Part shown: positions 1 through 7,219 of the stretch, piece by piece
Layout: each line of letters opens with the position of its first letter
How positions within the stretch are numbered: position 1 is the first letter of the stretch
Position numbers and translations under genes: made by a program
The notes under the pieces: generated by a model
Database searches by the model: none
Told to the model about the DNA's origin: nothing
The model's input: the letters and a program-made list of their open reading frames with translations, nothing else
NCBI GenBank assembly: GCA_964651315.1
Contig: CAZYXO010000033.1
Span: 1-12,366 of the forward strand
DNA from: CAZYXO01 sp964651315
GTDB lineage: Bacteria > Bacillota_I > Bacilli_A > RF39 > UBA660
DNA length: 12,366 nucleotides
Direction: 5' to 3'

Positions 1-2
1 AC

Positions 3-1289
3 AGAATTCCTGCTTGGTATAAAAATGATGAAATTTATGTTGGAGTTAAAGCACCTAATGAAGAAGGTTGGACTCAAGATGAAGATGTGCTAGATACATG
101 GTTTAGTAGTGCTTTATGGCCTTTCTCAACTTTAGGATGGCCTGAAAATACTGAAGATTTAAAAAGATACTATCCAAATAGTGTTTTAGTAACTGCATAT
201 GATATTATTCCTTTTTGGGTAAATAGAATGACTTTTCAAGGATTACATTTCCTAGAAAAACGTCCATTTAAAGATTGTCTAATTCATGGACTTATTCGTG
301 ATAAAGAAGGCCGTAAAATGAGTAAAAGTTTGGGAAATGGCATAGATCCAATGGATTTAATTGAAAAATATGGAGCAGATGCCCTAAGATTTACTCTTGC
401 AACAAGTACTTCGATTGGAATAGATATGCGTTTTGATGAAGAAAAAGTAAGTGCAAGTTGGAATTTCATTAATAAACTATGGAATGCTTCAAGATATGTT
501 TTAATGAATATCGAAGACATAAAAGAAGTAAAATTAGAAAACTTAAAAGAAATAGATAAATGGATTTTAACAAAACTTAATAATACAATTAAAGAAGTTA
601 CTAAATTTTTAGATAAATATGAACTTAATAATGCCGGAAATAAAATATATTCATTTATATGGAATGATTTTTGTGATAACTATATTGAAATGAGTAAATT
701 CAGTTTAAATGATGAAACAACAAAATCAGTATTATATTATGTTCTTAATAATATTTTAAGATTATTACATCCTTTTATGCCTTTTGTAACAGATGAATTA
801 TATGCTACATTACCACTTACAAAAGAAAATATTATATTAAGTGAATATCCAATTTATAATAAAAAATATGTTTTTAAAGATGAATTAAATAAAGTTAATA
901 ATATGATTGATTTTATTAAACTATATCGTAATATTACAAAAGAAAATAATATTCCAAATGGTTGTGAAATTAAGTTAAATAGTGAAATAGATTCATTAAT
1001 TTTACAAATATTAAAGATTAATAATATTATTGATAAAGACATAGATATACAAAAATATGAAGTAAGCAATTCAATTTATAGTTTAAATATTTATTATGAA
1101 AAAGAAATTACTGATAGTGATAAAAGATTAATTGAAAAAGAAATAGATAGATTAAAGAATGCTATTGAAAAAAGAAAAAATTTACTTAATAATGAAAACT
1201 TTTTAAGTAAAGCACCAAAATCTTTAGTCGAACAAGAAAAAGAAAAATTATTATTAGATGAATCATCTTTAGAAAAATTACTTAAATAG
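3..1289 (+). CDS. valS: Valine--tRNA ligase, 3' half (5' end outside window)
   Basis: This cytoplasmic class I aminoacyl-tRNA synthetase charges tRNA-Val. The reading frame is already open at base 3 and starts with the ValS-typical RIPAWY, so the GTG at 87 is an internal valine codon and not a start. About 428 residues are visible, roughly half of a normal ValS of some 870-880 residues. Recognisable parts are the DVLDTWFSSALWPFSTLGWP block, the DIIPFWVNRM helix, and the class I ATP-binding loop KMSKS at bases 315-329 within GRKMSKSLGNGIDP. An alpha-helical anticodon-binding domain follows, then a C-terminal Lys/Glu-rich coiled-coil arm (about bases 1095-1280) typical of ValS. The HIGH motif and editing domain lie upstream of the window. 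The stop codon TAG is embedded in a terminator hairpin. It is a housekeeping gene with no sign of damage in the visible part. Confidence 0.97.
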   Translation, partial: RIPAWYKNDEIYVGVKAPNEEGWTQDEDVLDTWFSSALWPFSTLGWPENTEDLKRYYPNSVLVTAYDIIPFWVNRMTFQGLHFLEKRPFKDCLIHGLIRDKEGRKMSKSLGNGIDPMDLIEKYGADALRFTLATSTSIGIDMRFDEEKVSASWNFINKLWNASRYVLMNIEDIKEVKLENLKEIDKWILTKLNNTIKEVTKFLDKYELNNAGNKIYSFIWNDFCDNYIEMSKFSLNDETTKSVLYYVLNNILRLLHPFMPFVTDELYATLPLTKENIILSEYPIYNKKYVFKDELNKVNNMIDFIKLYRNITKENNIPNGCEIKLNSEIDSLILQILKINNIIDKDIDIQKYEVSNSIYSLNIYYEKEITDSDKRLIEKEIDRLKNAIEKRKNLLNNENFLSKAPKSLVEQEKEKLLLDESSLEKLLK

Positions 1290-1300
1290 TAATTTTTTTT
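1273..1300 (+). terminator. Intrinsic terminator of valS, overlapping its stop codon
   Basis: A perfect 10-bp inverted repeat, AAAAATTACT at 1273-1282 and AGTAATTTTT at 1288-1297, has a TAAAT loop and runs straight into a T tract ending at 1300. The stem has only two G/C pairs, so it is weak by standard scoring. Its placement and U-tract still fit a rho-independent terminator in a very AT-rich genome. The TAG stop (1287-1289) sits at the loop/stem boundary. Confidence 0.7.
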
Positions 1301-1337
1301 GTAAATATTTGTAAAATTATGTAAACATGTAAATGAT

Positions 1338-1366
1338 TTGCAAAAAAAAGTCTTATGTGTTAAGAT
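1338..1366 (+). promoter_or_regulatory. Sigma-A-type promoter of the VWA-MoxR-LRR unit
   Basis: TTGCAA (1338-1343) is separated by exactly 17 bases from TAAGAT (1361-1366), and TG at 1358-1359 gives an extended -10. Transcription would begin around 1373, leaving a leader of about 30 bases. Just upstream (1301-1333) lie four GTAAA repeats, the first three exactly 10 bases apart. They could be a binding site, but nothing identifies the factor. Confidence 0.6.
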
Positions 1367-1387
1367 ATAAAACATCTGTTAATTTTT

Positions 1388-1396
1388 AGGTGGGAG
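1388..1396 (+). promoter_or_regulatory. Strong ribosome binding site of the VWA gene
   Basis: AGGTGGGAG lies 6 bases before the ATG at 1403. It is purine-rich and well spaced, and it fixes this ATG as the start. Confidence 0.7.
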
Positions 1397-1402
1397 TTTA
1401 CT

Positions 1403-2602
1403 ATGAAATATTGGCAATTAAAAAAATTATTAGAAAATCAAAGACAAGATTTAAATCAATCAAATAATAATTCTAATGTAAATAAAAGTAGTAATCAAAA
1501 CTTAAATAATAAATCTAATCATAATAATGAGAATTATGATTCACAAGAAAGTTTAGATAATTCTAACAAAAATCAAGAGTTAAATAATAAGCAAAAATAT
1601 AATGAACAATTAGAAAACTACTACAAAGACAAAATAAAAAAAATAAAACAAAAAAAAGAAAAATTAAATAAATTAAAAAAACAAATTCAAAAAATTTCGA
1701 CATTAAAAAATCAAACAGGAAAAAAACAAACAGGAAAAAAGCCGTTAAATCCGAATATTACTAAAGAAAATATGGACTTTTTAGAACAATTACAAAACAT
1801 TGAATCATTTGAAAACAGAGAAAAAGGTGATAGATATGCTTTTGGAGAATATGTTGAAAACTTGGATTATGAAAGTGTTTTTAGAACATTAATAACAAAA
1901 TTTTTAAACCAAAGGTTTTTAAAGAAAAAGACTGACTTAAATATAAGAAGTAATTCAATGGAAAAAAGTGGTGGATATTTAAAATGGGATACTAAGCAAG
2001 TTATAAAACATTTAAAAACAAAAGAATTAACAAAAGTTTTAGATGATAAATATAGATATAAATATGCTGAAGGTAAAAATGAAAATATACCATTATCATT
2101 TTATTTTGATATGTCGGGAAGTATGGCGAATTACTCATCAATGTTAGCAGTAATAGCAATAGAATTACTAAAAAAGAAAGTTAAAGTATTAGTTGGGTTT
2201 AATGAAAGAGTGAATTTTCAAATTGAAAAAGTTAATGAAACTTTAACAATTGATGACTTTGCTAATATTTTAATAAATGGCAGTGAAAATAATTCAAAAA
2301 TAGTTCTAAAAGAAATTAAACGTAATATTGATAATTATTTAAAAGAATCAAAAGCAGAGAAATGTGTTGTTTTTGCTGATTTTGATCCAAAAGATGAAAT
2401 TATTAATTTATCTACTTTTTGTGAAACATACTGGTTTTGCTTTGAAGATAAATTTAATAATTATAACGTAAATAATTTTGAAGGTTTTCTTTATAAAGTA
2501 TCATCTTTAGAAGATATTATAAAAGGTCTTATAAAAGTAAATACTAATCGATTTAAAAGTTTAATATATATGGACAAAGAAAGAAAATTAGAAAGAAGTT
2601 GA
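1403..2602 (+). CDS. VWA domain protein paired with a MoxR ATPase
   Basis: A 399-residue protein with no signal peptide or membrane segment, so probably cytoplasmic. Residues 14-66 are a low-complexity Asn/Ser/Gln tract. Residues 67-105 are a Lys-rich coiled coil, followed by a direct QTGKK repeat (104-113). The C-terminal half is a von Willebrand A domain: after a hydrophobic strand, DMSGSM (236-241) supplies the DxSxS metal-ion-dependent adhesion site (MIDAS). A second core strand ends in CVVFADFDPKDE (321-332). The usual Thr-containing loop is replaced by NGSENNSK, so metal binding may be altered. VWA proteins encoded beside MoxR ATPases usually act as substrate adaptors in chaperone-like complex assembly. 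The gene ends in TGA 7 bases before the MoxR start, which implies co-transcription and probably coupled translation. Family placement is firm; the biological target is unknown. Confidence 0.85.
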   Translation: MKYWQLKKLLENQRQDLNQSNNNSNVNKSSNQNLNNKSNHNNENYDSQESLDNSNKNQELNNKQKYNEQLENYYKDKIKKIKQKKEKLNKLKKQIQKISTLKNQTGKKQTGKKPLNPNITKENMDFLEQLQNIESFENREKGDRYAFGEYVENLDYESVFRTLITKFLNQRFLKKKTDLNIRSNSMEKSGGYLKWDTKQVIKHLKTKELTKVLDDKYRYKYAEGKNENIPLSFYFDMSGSMANYSSMLAVIAIELLKKKVKVLVGFNERVNFQIEKVNETLTIDDFANILINGSENNSKIVLKEIKRNIDNYLKESKAEKCVVFADFDPKDEIINLSTFCETYWFCFEDKFNNYNVNNFEGFLYKVSSLEDIIKGLIKVNTNRFKSLIYMDKERKLERS

Positions 2603-2609
2603 AATTATA

Positions 2610-4202
2610 ATGAATGTAGAATTCAATCAAATTAAAGAATTATTAGAAAAGAAAGGTTATTATGCAGATGAAGAATTAATTTATGATACATATTTATCAT
2701 TACTTCATTTTGGTAATAGTGAATTATTAGTAGGTCAAGATATTCATGCTTTATGTTTAGAAGGGCCACCAGGCGCAGGCAAAACATTTTTTGCAGAAGT
2801 ATATTCGAAAATATCAAGTGATTTATTTAATGAACCAGTATCATTTATCGAATATCAATGTGAACCATCTACGGGAAAAACAGAATTATTTGAAGACTTA
2901 AATATATCTGCAGCAATAAAAAATGATTATGAAAATGTCAATTTACCTGGTAAATTAGTTTTAGCAATCGAAGAAGTAAATAAAGGTAAGAAAGTAGTAT
3001 TGTTTTTAGATGAATATGATAAAGCAAGAGAAGAAACAGATGCCTTTTTATTACAATTTTTACAATCAGGTAAAATTAATTGTAATCAATTAGGAGATTT
3101 AGCAGTAAAAAAAGAATATATTCGTAATTTACAAGTAATAATATGTAAAAATGATTATCGTGAAGAATTATCTGGACCTTTAAGTAGAAGACTTCGAATA
3201 ATAAGACTTGATTATATGTTACCAACTATATTTTCTAAAGTTGCTAATTCGGTATTATTAGAAAAAAGTAAAAATAAAGTTGAAAATGGTTTAATAACAC
3301 TAGTATCAATCTTTTATAATAAAATCTATGAACAAAGAGATATATTTTCCCGTGTTCCATCATGTTCTGAAATGCTTATTGCAATAACTGATGCTGATAA
3401 ATTAATGAAATATGCTAATGCACCTAAAAGTGTAATATATAATAAAATAATTAATGGTTTATTTAAAAGTAAAGATGATATTAATACATTTGAAGAAGTT
3501 ATCGTAAAAAAAGATATAAATTTACGAAAAATAATTGATGATATGAAAAAAGTGGATACCAAAAAAATTACAGTAAAAGAATTTGAAAAAGAAATTTTAA
3601 TGCCATATATTGAAAAACAAATGGTTGAAATTAAATCTGAACTTCAAAAAGAAAGACAAATTTTAATGCAAGATAAACAAACTGTTAAAAATCAACTTGA
3701 ATTATTAAGAAATCGAATTAAAGAATATGGTGAGAAATTAACATCCTTAAGTACAAAAAAAGAAGATTCAAAAAAAATTACAATTGGTGAAAGTGCATTA
3801 GATTTAATTAATGATGAAGATACCACTATGAGTAATTTTAATGATGAAATGGAATTAATTAAAAGAGGTAAAAGTATTTTATCTGTTACAAAAGATGATG
3901 TAGTTAGTGTTGCAACACTTGATATAGAATTTAGTAAACTTACTGATAAAATTAATAAAGAATTATTAGAATATGCTTTTAGACAAAAAATAGTTGCATA
4001 TGAAAATGGCTTTTTATTAGTAGACAATAATATAAAATTAATGAATTTAAGAAAAGTTATTAATGATAAAATGCATAAAATAAAATTCTTAACTGATAGT
4101 TTAATTATGCCTTATTCTTATACAAATAATATCTTAACTTATATAAAAGAATTATTAAAAATTTATGATCTTCTTCTAATGAGTTTTCTCTTGATTGTTT
4201 AA
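2610..4202 (+). CDS. MoxR-like AAA+ ATPase, C-terminus disrupted by a frameshift
   Basis: A 530-residue frame encodes an AAA+ ATPase of MoxR type that would remodel a partner together with the VWA protein upstream. The Walker A motif GPPGAGKT is at residues 52-59 and Walker B VVLFLDEYDKA at 129-139. A sensor-1-like strand ending in N181 and an SGPLSRRLR arginine-finger segment (188-196) complete the ATPase core, which looks intact. Residues about 320-385 form a long charged coiled coil, and a poorly defined helical domain follows. The last ten residues (LLLMSFLLIV) look out of frame: the -1 frame continues the gene to 4405 (see the separate entry), which would give about 598 residues. No strong Shine-Dalgarno precedes the ATG, and translation is probably coupled to the upstream stop. 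The product may be truncated, or the base loss may be a sequencing error. Confidence 0.85.
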   Translation: MNVEFNQIKELLEKKGYYADEELIYDTYLSLLHFGNSELLVGQDIHALCLEGPPGAGKTFFAEVYSKISSDLFNEPVSFIEYQCEPSTGKTELFEDLNISAAIKNDYENVNLPGKLVLAIEEVNKGKKVVLFLDEYDKAREETDAFLLQFLQSGKINCNQLGDLAVKKEYIRNLQVIICKNDYREELSGPLSRRLRIIRLDYMLPTIFSKVANSVLLEKSKNKVENGLITLVSIFYNKIYEQRDIFSRVPSCSEMLIAITDADKLMKYANAPKSVIYNKIINGLFKSKDDINTFEEVIVKKDINLRKIIDDMKKVDTKKITVKEFEKEILMPYIEKQMVEIKSELQKERQILMQDKQTVKNQLELLRNRIKEYGEKLTSLSTKKEDSKKITIGESALDLINDEDTTMSNFNDEMELIKRGKSILSVTKDDVVSVATLDIEFSKLTDKINKELLEYAFRQKIVAYENGFLLVDNNIKLMNLRKVINDKMHKIKFLTDSLIMPYSYTNNILTYIKELLKIYDLLLMSFLLIV

Positions 4203-4405
4203 TTTATTTAAGTCATGATTATCGTAATGAATATCGAAATAATTTAACAAAAATAAATGGTTTTGAAAATTTATATCGTTTAGTTTTTTGTGATAAAAAT
4301 ATGGTAAGTATTGATAATTATCCCTTAAAGATAAATTTAGGTAATGATTCTGATATAAAAGAAGCCCGTAATTTATCTTCTGGAATATTGGAAAGGATTA
4401 AATAA
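4169..4405 (+). pseudogene. Frameshifted C-terminal tail of the MoxR-like ATPase
   Basis: From base 4169 the -1 frame relative to the ATPase reads 78 codons without a stop and ends at TAA 4403-4405, 3 bases before the LRR start. It begins SSSNEF and contains GFENLYRLVFCDKN and YPLKINLGNDSD, a normal amino-acid mix for this genome. It has no start codon or ribosome binding site at its head, so it is not an independent gene. That frame is closed upstream by TGA at 4166-4168. The join therefore lies between 4169 and the frame-0 stop at 4202, most likely at GATCTTCTTCTAAT, where one lost T (from GATTCT) would restore a 598-residue protein. No classical slippery heptamer is present, so mutation or sequencing error is preferred over programmed frameshifting. 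Confidence 0.75.
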
Positions 4406-4408
4406 AAA

Positions 4409-5314
4409 ATGAACAAAAATTATTACACATTAAAAAATGGAATATTAACTATTAAAGAAGGAGTAACTAGAATACCATCATGTGAATTTAATAATGATGA
4501 AGACATTGTTAATGTTAAAATGCCTAAAAGTTTAGAAGAGATTCGTAAAGATGCTTTTTCTTTTTGCTATAATTTAAAAACAGTAAAATTAAATGAAAAA
4601 TTAAAAATAATTGGTAAAGGTGCTTTTTGGAATTGTAAATCATTAGAGCAAATTGTTATTCCGAGTTCGGTAAAAGAGATATGTGAAAATGCTTTTGAAT
4701 ATTGTGAAAAACTAAAAACAATAATATTAAATGAAGGATTAGAAATAATTGGTAGAAATGCTTTTGACAATTGTAAATCATTAGAAAGTATTGTAATTCC
4801 TAGCAGTGTAAAAGAGATTCATGAAAATGTTTTTAATAATTGTGTAAATTTAAAATCTGTAAAATTAAATGAAGGATTAGAAATAATTAAAAAACATGCT
4901 TTTGACAATTGTCGATCATTAGAAAGTATTGTAATTCCTAGCAGTGTAAAAGAGATTAATTACTGTGTTTTTAATAATTGTGTAAATTTAAAATCTGTAA
5001 AATTAAATTATGGATTAGAAATAATTGAAGAATATGCTTTTTCCAATTGTCGATCATTAGAAAGCATAGTGATTCCAAGCACAGTTGAAAAAATTGATAA
5101 ACGTAGTTTTCGTTTATGTCCATTAAAAGAAATAGAAATTCCGGAATATTGCAATGTGGATTATTATGCATTTGGTAGAAGTGTAATTATTAAAAGAATA
5201 GTACCTTTAAAAAGCGATAGTATAAAAATTATTGATTTTTATCAAAATGAATTAGATCAAATAGAAAAAGATAAAGAAATGTTAAGAAAATTAGAAAGAA
5301 CATTAAACATTTAA
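4409..5314 (+). CDS. BspA-type leucine-rich repeat protein (LRR_5), cytoplasmic
   Basis: A 301-residue protein made almost entirely of BspA/TpLRR-type repeats of about 23 residues, alternating between IPSSVKEI-type and LNEGLEII-type units. Each carries the hallmark AFxxCxxL pattern, as in AFDNCKSLESIVIPSSVKEI. The repeats run from about residue 20 to 245. A short charged helix, probably a coiled coil (DFYQNELDQIEKDKEMLRKL), closes the protein. Most BspA proteins are secreted; this one has no signal peptide, membrane segment or wall anchor, so it should act in the cytoplasm, probably as a binding or recognition scaffold. The start ATG follows the reconstructed ATPase frame by 3 bases, with AAAGGA about 11 bases upstream, so it belongs to the VWA-MoxR unit. 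The ligand is unknown. Confidence 0.85.
   Translation: MNKNYYTLKNGILTIKEGVTRIPSCEFNNDEDIVNVKMPKSLEEIRKDAFSFCYNLKTVKLNEKLKIIGKGAFWNCKSLEQIVIPSSVKEICENAFEYCEKLKTIILNEGLEIIGRNAFDNCKSLESIVIPSSVKEIHENVFNNCVNLKSVKLNEGLEIIKKHAFDNCRSLESIVIPSSVKEINYCVFNNCVNLKSVKLNYGLEIIEEYAFSNCRSLESIVIPSTVEKIDKRSFRLCPLKEIEIPEYCNVDYYAFGRSVIIKRIVPLKSDSIKIIDFYQNELDQIEKDKEMLRKLERTLNI
4621..5097 (+). repeat. Tandem 138-bp intragenic repeats in the LRR gene
   Basis: Units begin at 4621, 4759, 4897 and 5035, each TGCTTTT-initial and spaced exactly 138 bases, equal to two 23-codon LRRs. The fourth is incomplete and diverged. Units 2 and 3 differ at only about a dozen positions by eye, including silent sites, whereas unit 1 is clearly older. 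The period is visible in DNA as well as protein, pointing to recent duplication or recombination. Confidence 0.85.
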
Positions 5315-5339
5315 TTTTATATACTTTGTAAAAGATTTT

Positions 5340-5348
5340 TGCTATAAT
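5340..5348 (+). promoter_or_regulatory. Extended -10 promoter of the HerA-like gene
   Basis: TG (5340-5341), one base, then a perfect TATAAT (5343-5348) form an extended -10 element. The correctly spaced -35 region (around 5320-5325) is poor, which extended -10 promoters tolerate. The element lies 27 bases before the ATG, so the HerA-like gene can be expressed independently of the LRR unit. Confidence 0.6.
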
Positions 5349-5375
5349 ATTTTTAGAATAAAAGAGGTGCAAAAT

Positions 5376-7127
5376 ATGTTTGGAAAAATATTATTTATTA
5401 GTGATAATATAGCCCATATAGAAAATATAAGTCATAATAATTTGAATGCTGATTTAATGAATATTCATGTTGTTTTTGAATCATTAAATGATAAAATACT
5501 TGGAGAAATAATTGAAATTAATCCTGATATTATAAAAATAAAATTTTTAGGAGAATACATTAATAATAAATTTATTAATGGCGTATTAAGAAAACCACAA
5601 TTAAGTAGTAAGATAAGAGTAATTAATGGAATAGAATTATCAGAATTAGTTGGAACTTTATCCAATACTTCTTTATTACTTGGTAATAGTGCAAAGTATA
5701 AAGGTTTTAAAATATGTCCTGAGATTAATGATTTATTTTCTAATCATTTAGCAATATTTGGTAATTCCGGTTCTGGTAAATCATATGGAGTATCTCGTAT
5801 TGTTCAAAATATATTTGAAAATAATTTAAGATTATCATATAATGCTAATTTATTTATTTTTGATGCTTATGGCGAATATAAAAGTGCTTTTAAAGATATT
5901 AATAAAATAAATCCTAATTATAATTATAAGTTTATTACAACTAATAAATCAGAAAGTACTGATTTTGAATTAAAAATACCGATAAATTTATTAACTTTAG
6001 ATGATTATGCTTTACTTTTACAAGCAGAATCACATGCTCAATTACCGATAATATCTAATACAATTAAATTAGCCAAAATATTTGCTCAGAATACAGAAGA
6101 ATCTGAAAAATATAAAAATCATTTAATTGCTAAAGCCTTAATAGCAGTTTTATTTAGCAATGAAACAGTAAGTGGTAAGAAAAATGAAGTATTTCGAATT
6201 ATAAAAACTTGTCATACTAAAGAATTTGATTTTGATACAGAAATACCTGGTTTAGGTTATACAAGAAGTTTTAGTAAATGTTTTGAAATTGATTCAAATG
6301 GTAGTTTTGGTGAATCAGTTTTAATAACTGAATATATTTTAAAACATGTCGATGAAAATATGGAATTAATGAAAGAACCAGAAAATGGAACTTATACTTT
6401 AAAAGACTTTCAAAATGCTCTTGAATTTACTTTAATATCTGAAGGATTTCAACATAACACAACTATGTATGATAATTCCATTATTTTAAAAGTACGTTTA
6501 AATGCGATTGTAAATGGTAAACCAGCAAATTATTTTACTAGTGATTATTATACTTTAAAAGATTATGTGTCATCACTTGTAGCAATTAATAATAATAAAG
6601 CGCAAATAATTAATATAAATTTAGAAGGTATAGATGATACACTTGCTAAAGTAATTGTAAAAATATTAGCAAAAATACTATTTCAATTTGCACGTACGGA
6701 AGAAAATCGGGCATCAATTCCTTTTCATTTATTTTTAGAAGAAGCCCATCGTTATATTCAAAATGACAATGATACGTTTTTACTTGGTTATAATATTTTT
6801 GATCGAATTGCTAAAGAAGGAAGAAAATATGCTGTGATTTTAGATATAATATCTCAAAGACCAGTTGATTTATCCGATACAGTTATTGCTCAATGTTCGA
6901 ATTTTTTAATATTTAAAATGACACATCCAAAGGATATAAAATATATTGAAGATATGTTACCTAATATTTCTGCAGATGTTATTGAAAAACAAAAAATATT
7001 GCAACCTGGAAACTGTGTAGCATTTGGTTCAGCCTTTAAAATACCGATGATTATTAAACTAGATTTACCAAATCCCGCACCACAGTCATCAAGTTGTAAT
7101 ATTTCCGGAGTATGGAATCGAAAATAA
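5376..7127 (+). CDS. HerA-like (DUF87) DNA translocase-type ATPase
   Basis: A 583-residue ATPase of the HerA/FtsK class. These form hexameric rings that pump DNA, classically with the nuclease NurA in archaeal end resection and in several bacterial phage-defence systems. Residues 1-65 look like the HAS-barrel oligomerisation domain. Walker A is GNSGSGKS at 129-136, and FIFDAYGEY (about 160-168) matches the conserved strand after it. Walker B is FHLFLEEAHRYI (about 450-461). A family-typical IAKEGRKYAVILDIISQRP segment follows. The ATG at 5376 is preferred over the in-frame GTG at 5367 because AAGAGGTG (5362-5369) is the ribosome binding site, 6 bases before it. No NurA, SIR2, DUF4297 or other nuclease partner lies in the window. 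It sits 61 bases after the LRR gene with its own promoter. The fold is certain; the role is open. Confidence 0.88.
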   Translation: MFGKILFISDNIAHIENISHNNLNADLMNIHVVFESLNDKILGEIIEINPDIIKIKFLGEYINNKFINGVLRKPQLSSKIRVINGIELSELVGTLSNTSLLLGNSAKYKGFKICPEINDLFSNHLAIFGNSGSGKSYGVSRIVQNIFENNLRLSYNANLFIFDAYGEYKSAFKDINKINPNYNYKFITTNKSESTDFELKIPINLLTLDDYALLLQAESHAQLPIISNTIKLAKIFAQNTEESEKYKNHLIAKALIAVLFSNETVSGKKNEVFRIIKTCHTKEFDFDTEIPGLGYTRSFSKCFEIDSNGSFGESVLITEYILKHVDENMELMKEPENGTYTLKDFQNALEFTLISEGFQHNTTMYDNSIILKVRLNAIVNGKPANYFTSDYYTLKDYVSSLVAINNNKAQIININLEGIDDTLAKVIVKILAKILFQFARTEENRASIPFHLFLEEAHRYIQNDNDTFLLGYNIFDRIAKEGRKYAVILDIISQRPVDLSDTVIAQCSNFLIFKMTHPKDIKYIEDMLPNISADVIEKQKILQPGNCVAFGSAFKIPMIIKLDLPNPAPQSSSCNISGVWNRK

Positions 7128-7145
7128 TTAGTTTGTTTTGTAAAG

Positions 7146-7166
7146 AATTCAATTAGTTATTGAATT
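7146..7166. promoter_or_regulatory. Palindrome upstream of the sepF promoter
   Basis: AATTCAAT (7146-7153) and ATTGAATT (7159-7166) form a perfect 8-bp inverted repeat around TAGTT. No T tract follows and it ends one base before the -35 element. An operator-like site or a weak terminator of the HerA-like gene are both possible. Confidence 0.4.
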
Positions 7167-7167
7167 G

Positions 7168-7196
7168 TTGGAAATAGTTTGGTAAACTAGTATTGT
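7168..7196 (+). promoter_or_regulatory. Promoter of the sepF-divIVA unit
   Basis: TTGGAA (7168-7173), 17 bases, then TATTGT (7191-7196) resembles a sigma-A promoter. The -10 is imperfect. AGGAGA at 7207-7212 provides the ribosome binding site, 7 bases before the sepF ATG. Confidence 0.5.
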
Positions 7197-7219
7197 AGAT
7201 AAAAATAGGAGAGATAATT

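Noticed and set aside
87..89. GTG as the start of the valS fragment
   Set aside because: The frame is open further upstream and encodes conserved ValS sequence (RIPAWY) from base 3.
1290..1402. tRNA, riboswitch or T-box in intergenic gaps
   Set aside because: The gaps are all under about 175 bases, and I see no cloverleaf, T-box motif or conserved aptamer in any of them.
2600..2602. Mycoplasma genetic code (TGA = Trp)
   Set aside because: Tryptophans are encoded by TGG throughout, and TGA terminates the VWA gene right before the next start.
4169..4205. Programmed -1 frameshifting in the MoxR-like gene
   Set aside because: No X XXY YYZ slippery heptamer overlaps the window where the frames join (4169-4202), and no clear stimulatory hairpin follows. 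A lost base or sequencing error is simpler.
4621..5097. CRISPR-like array
   Set aside because: The regular 138-base repeats are in-frame LRR codons with no unique spacers.
5367..5375. GTG start three codons upstream for the HerA-like gene
   Set aside because: That GTG is part of the AAGAGGTG ribosome binding site; the ATG at 5376 has proper spacing.
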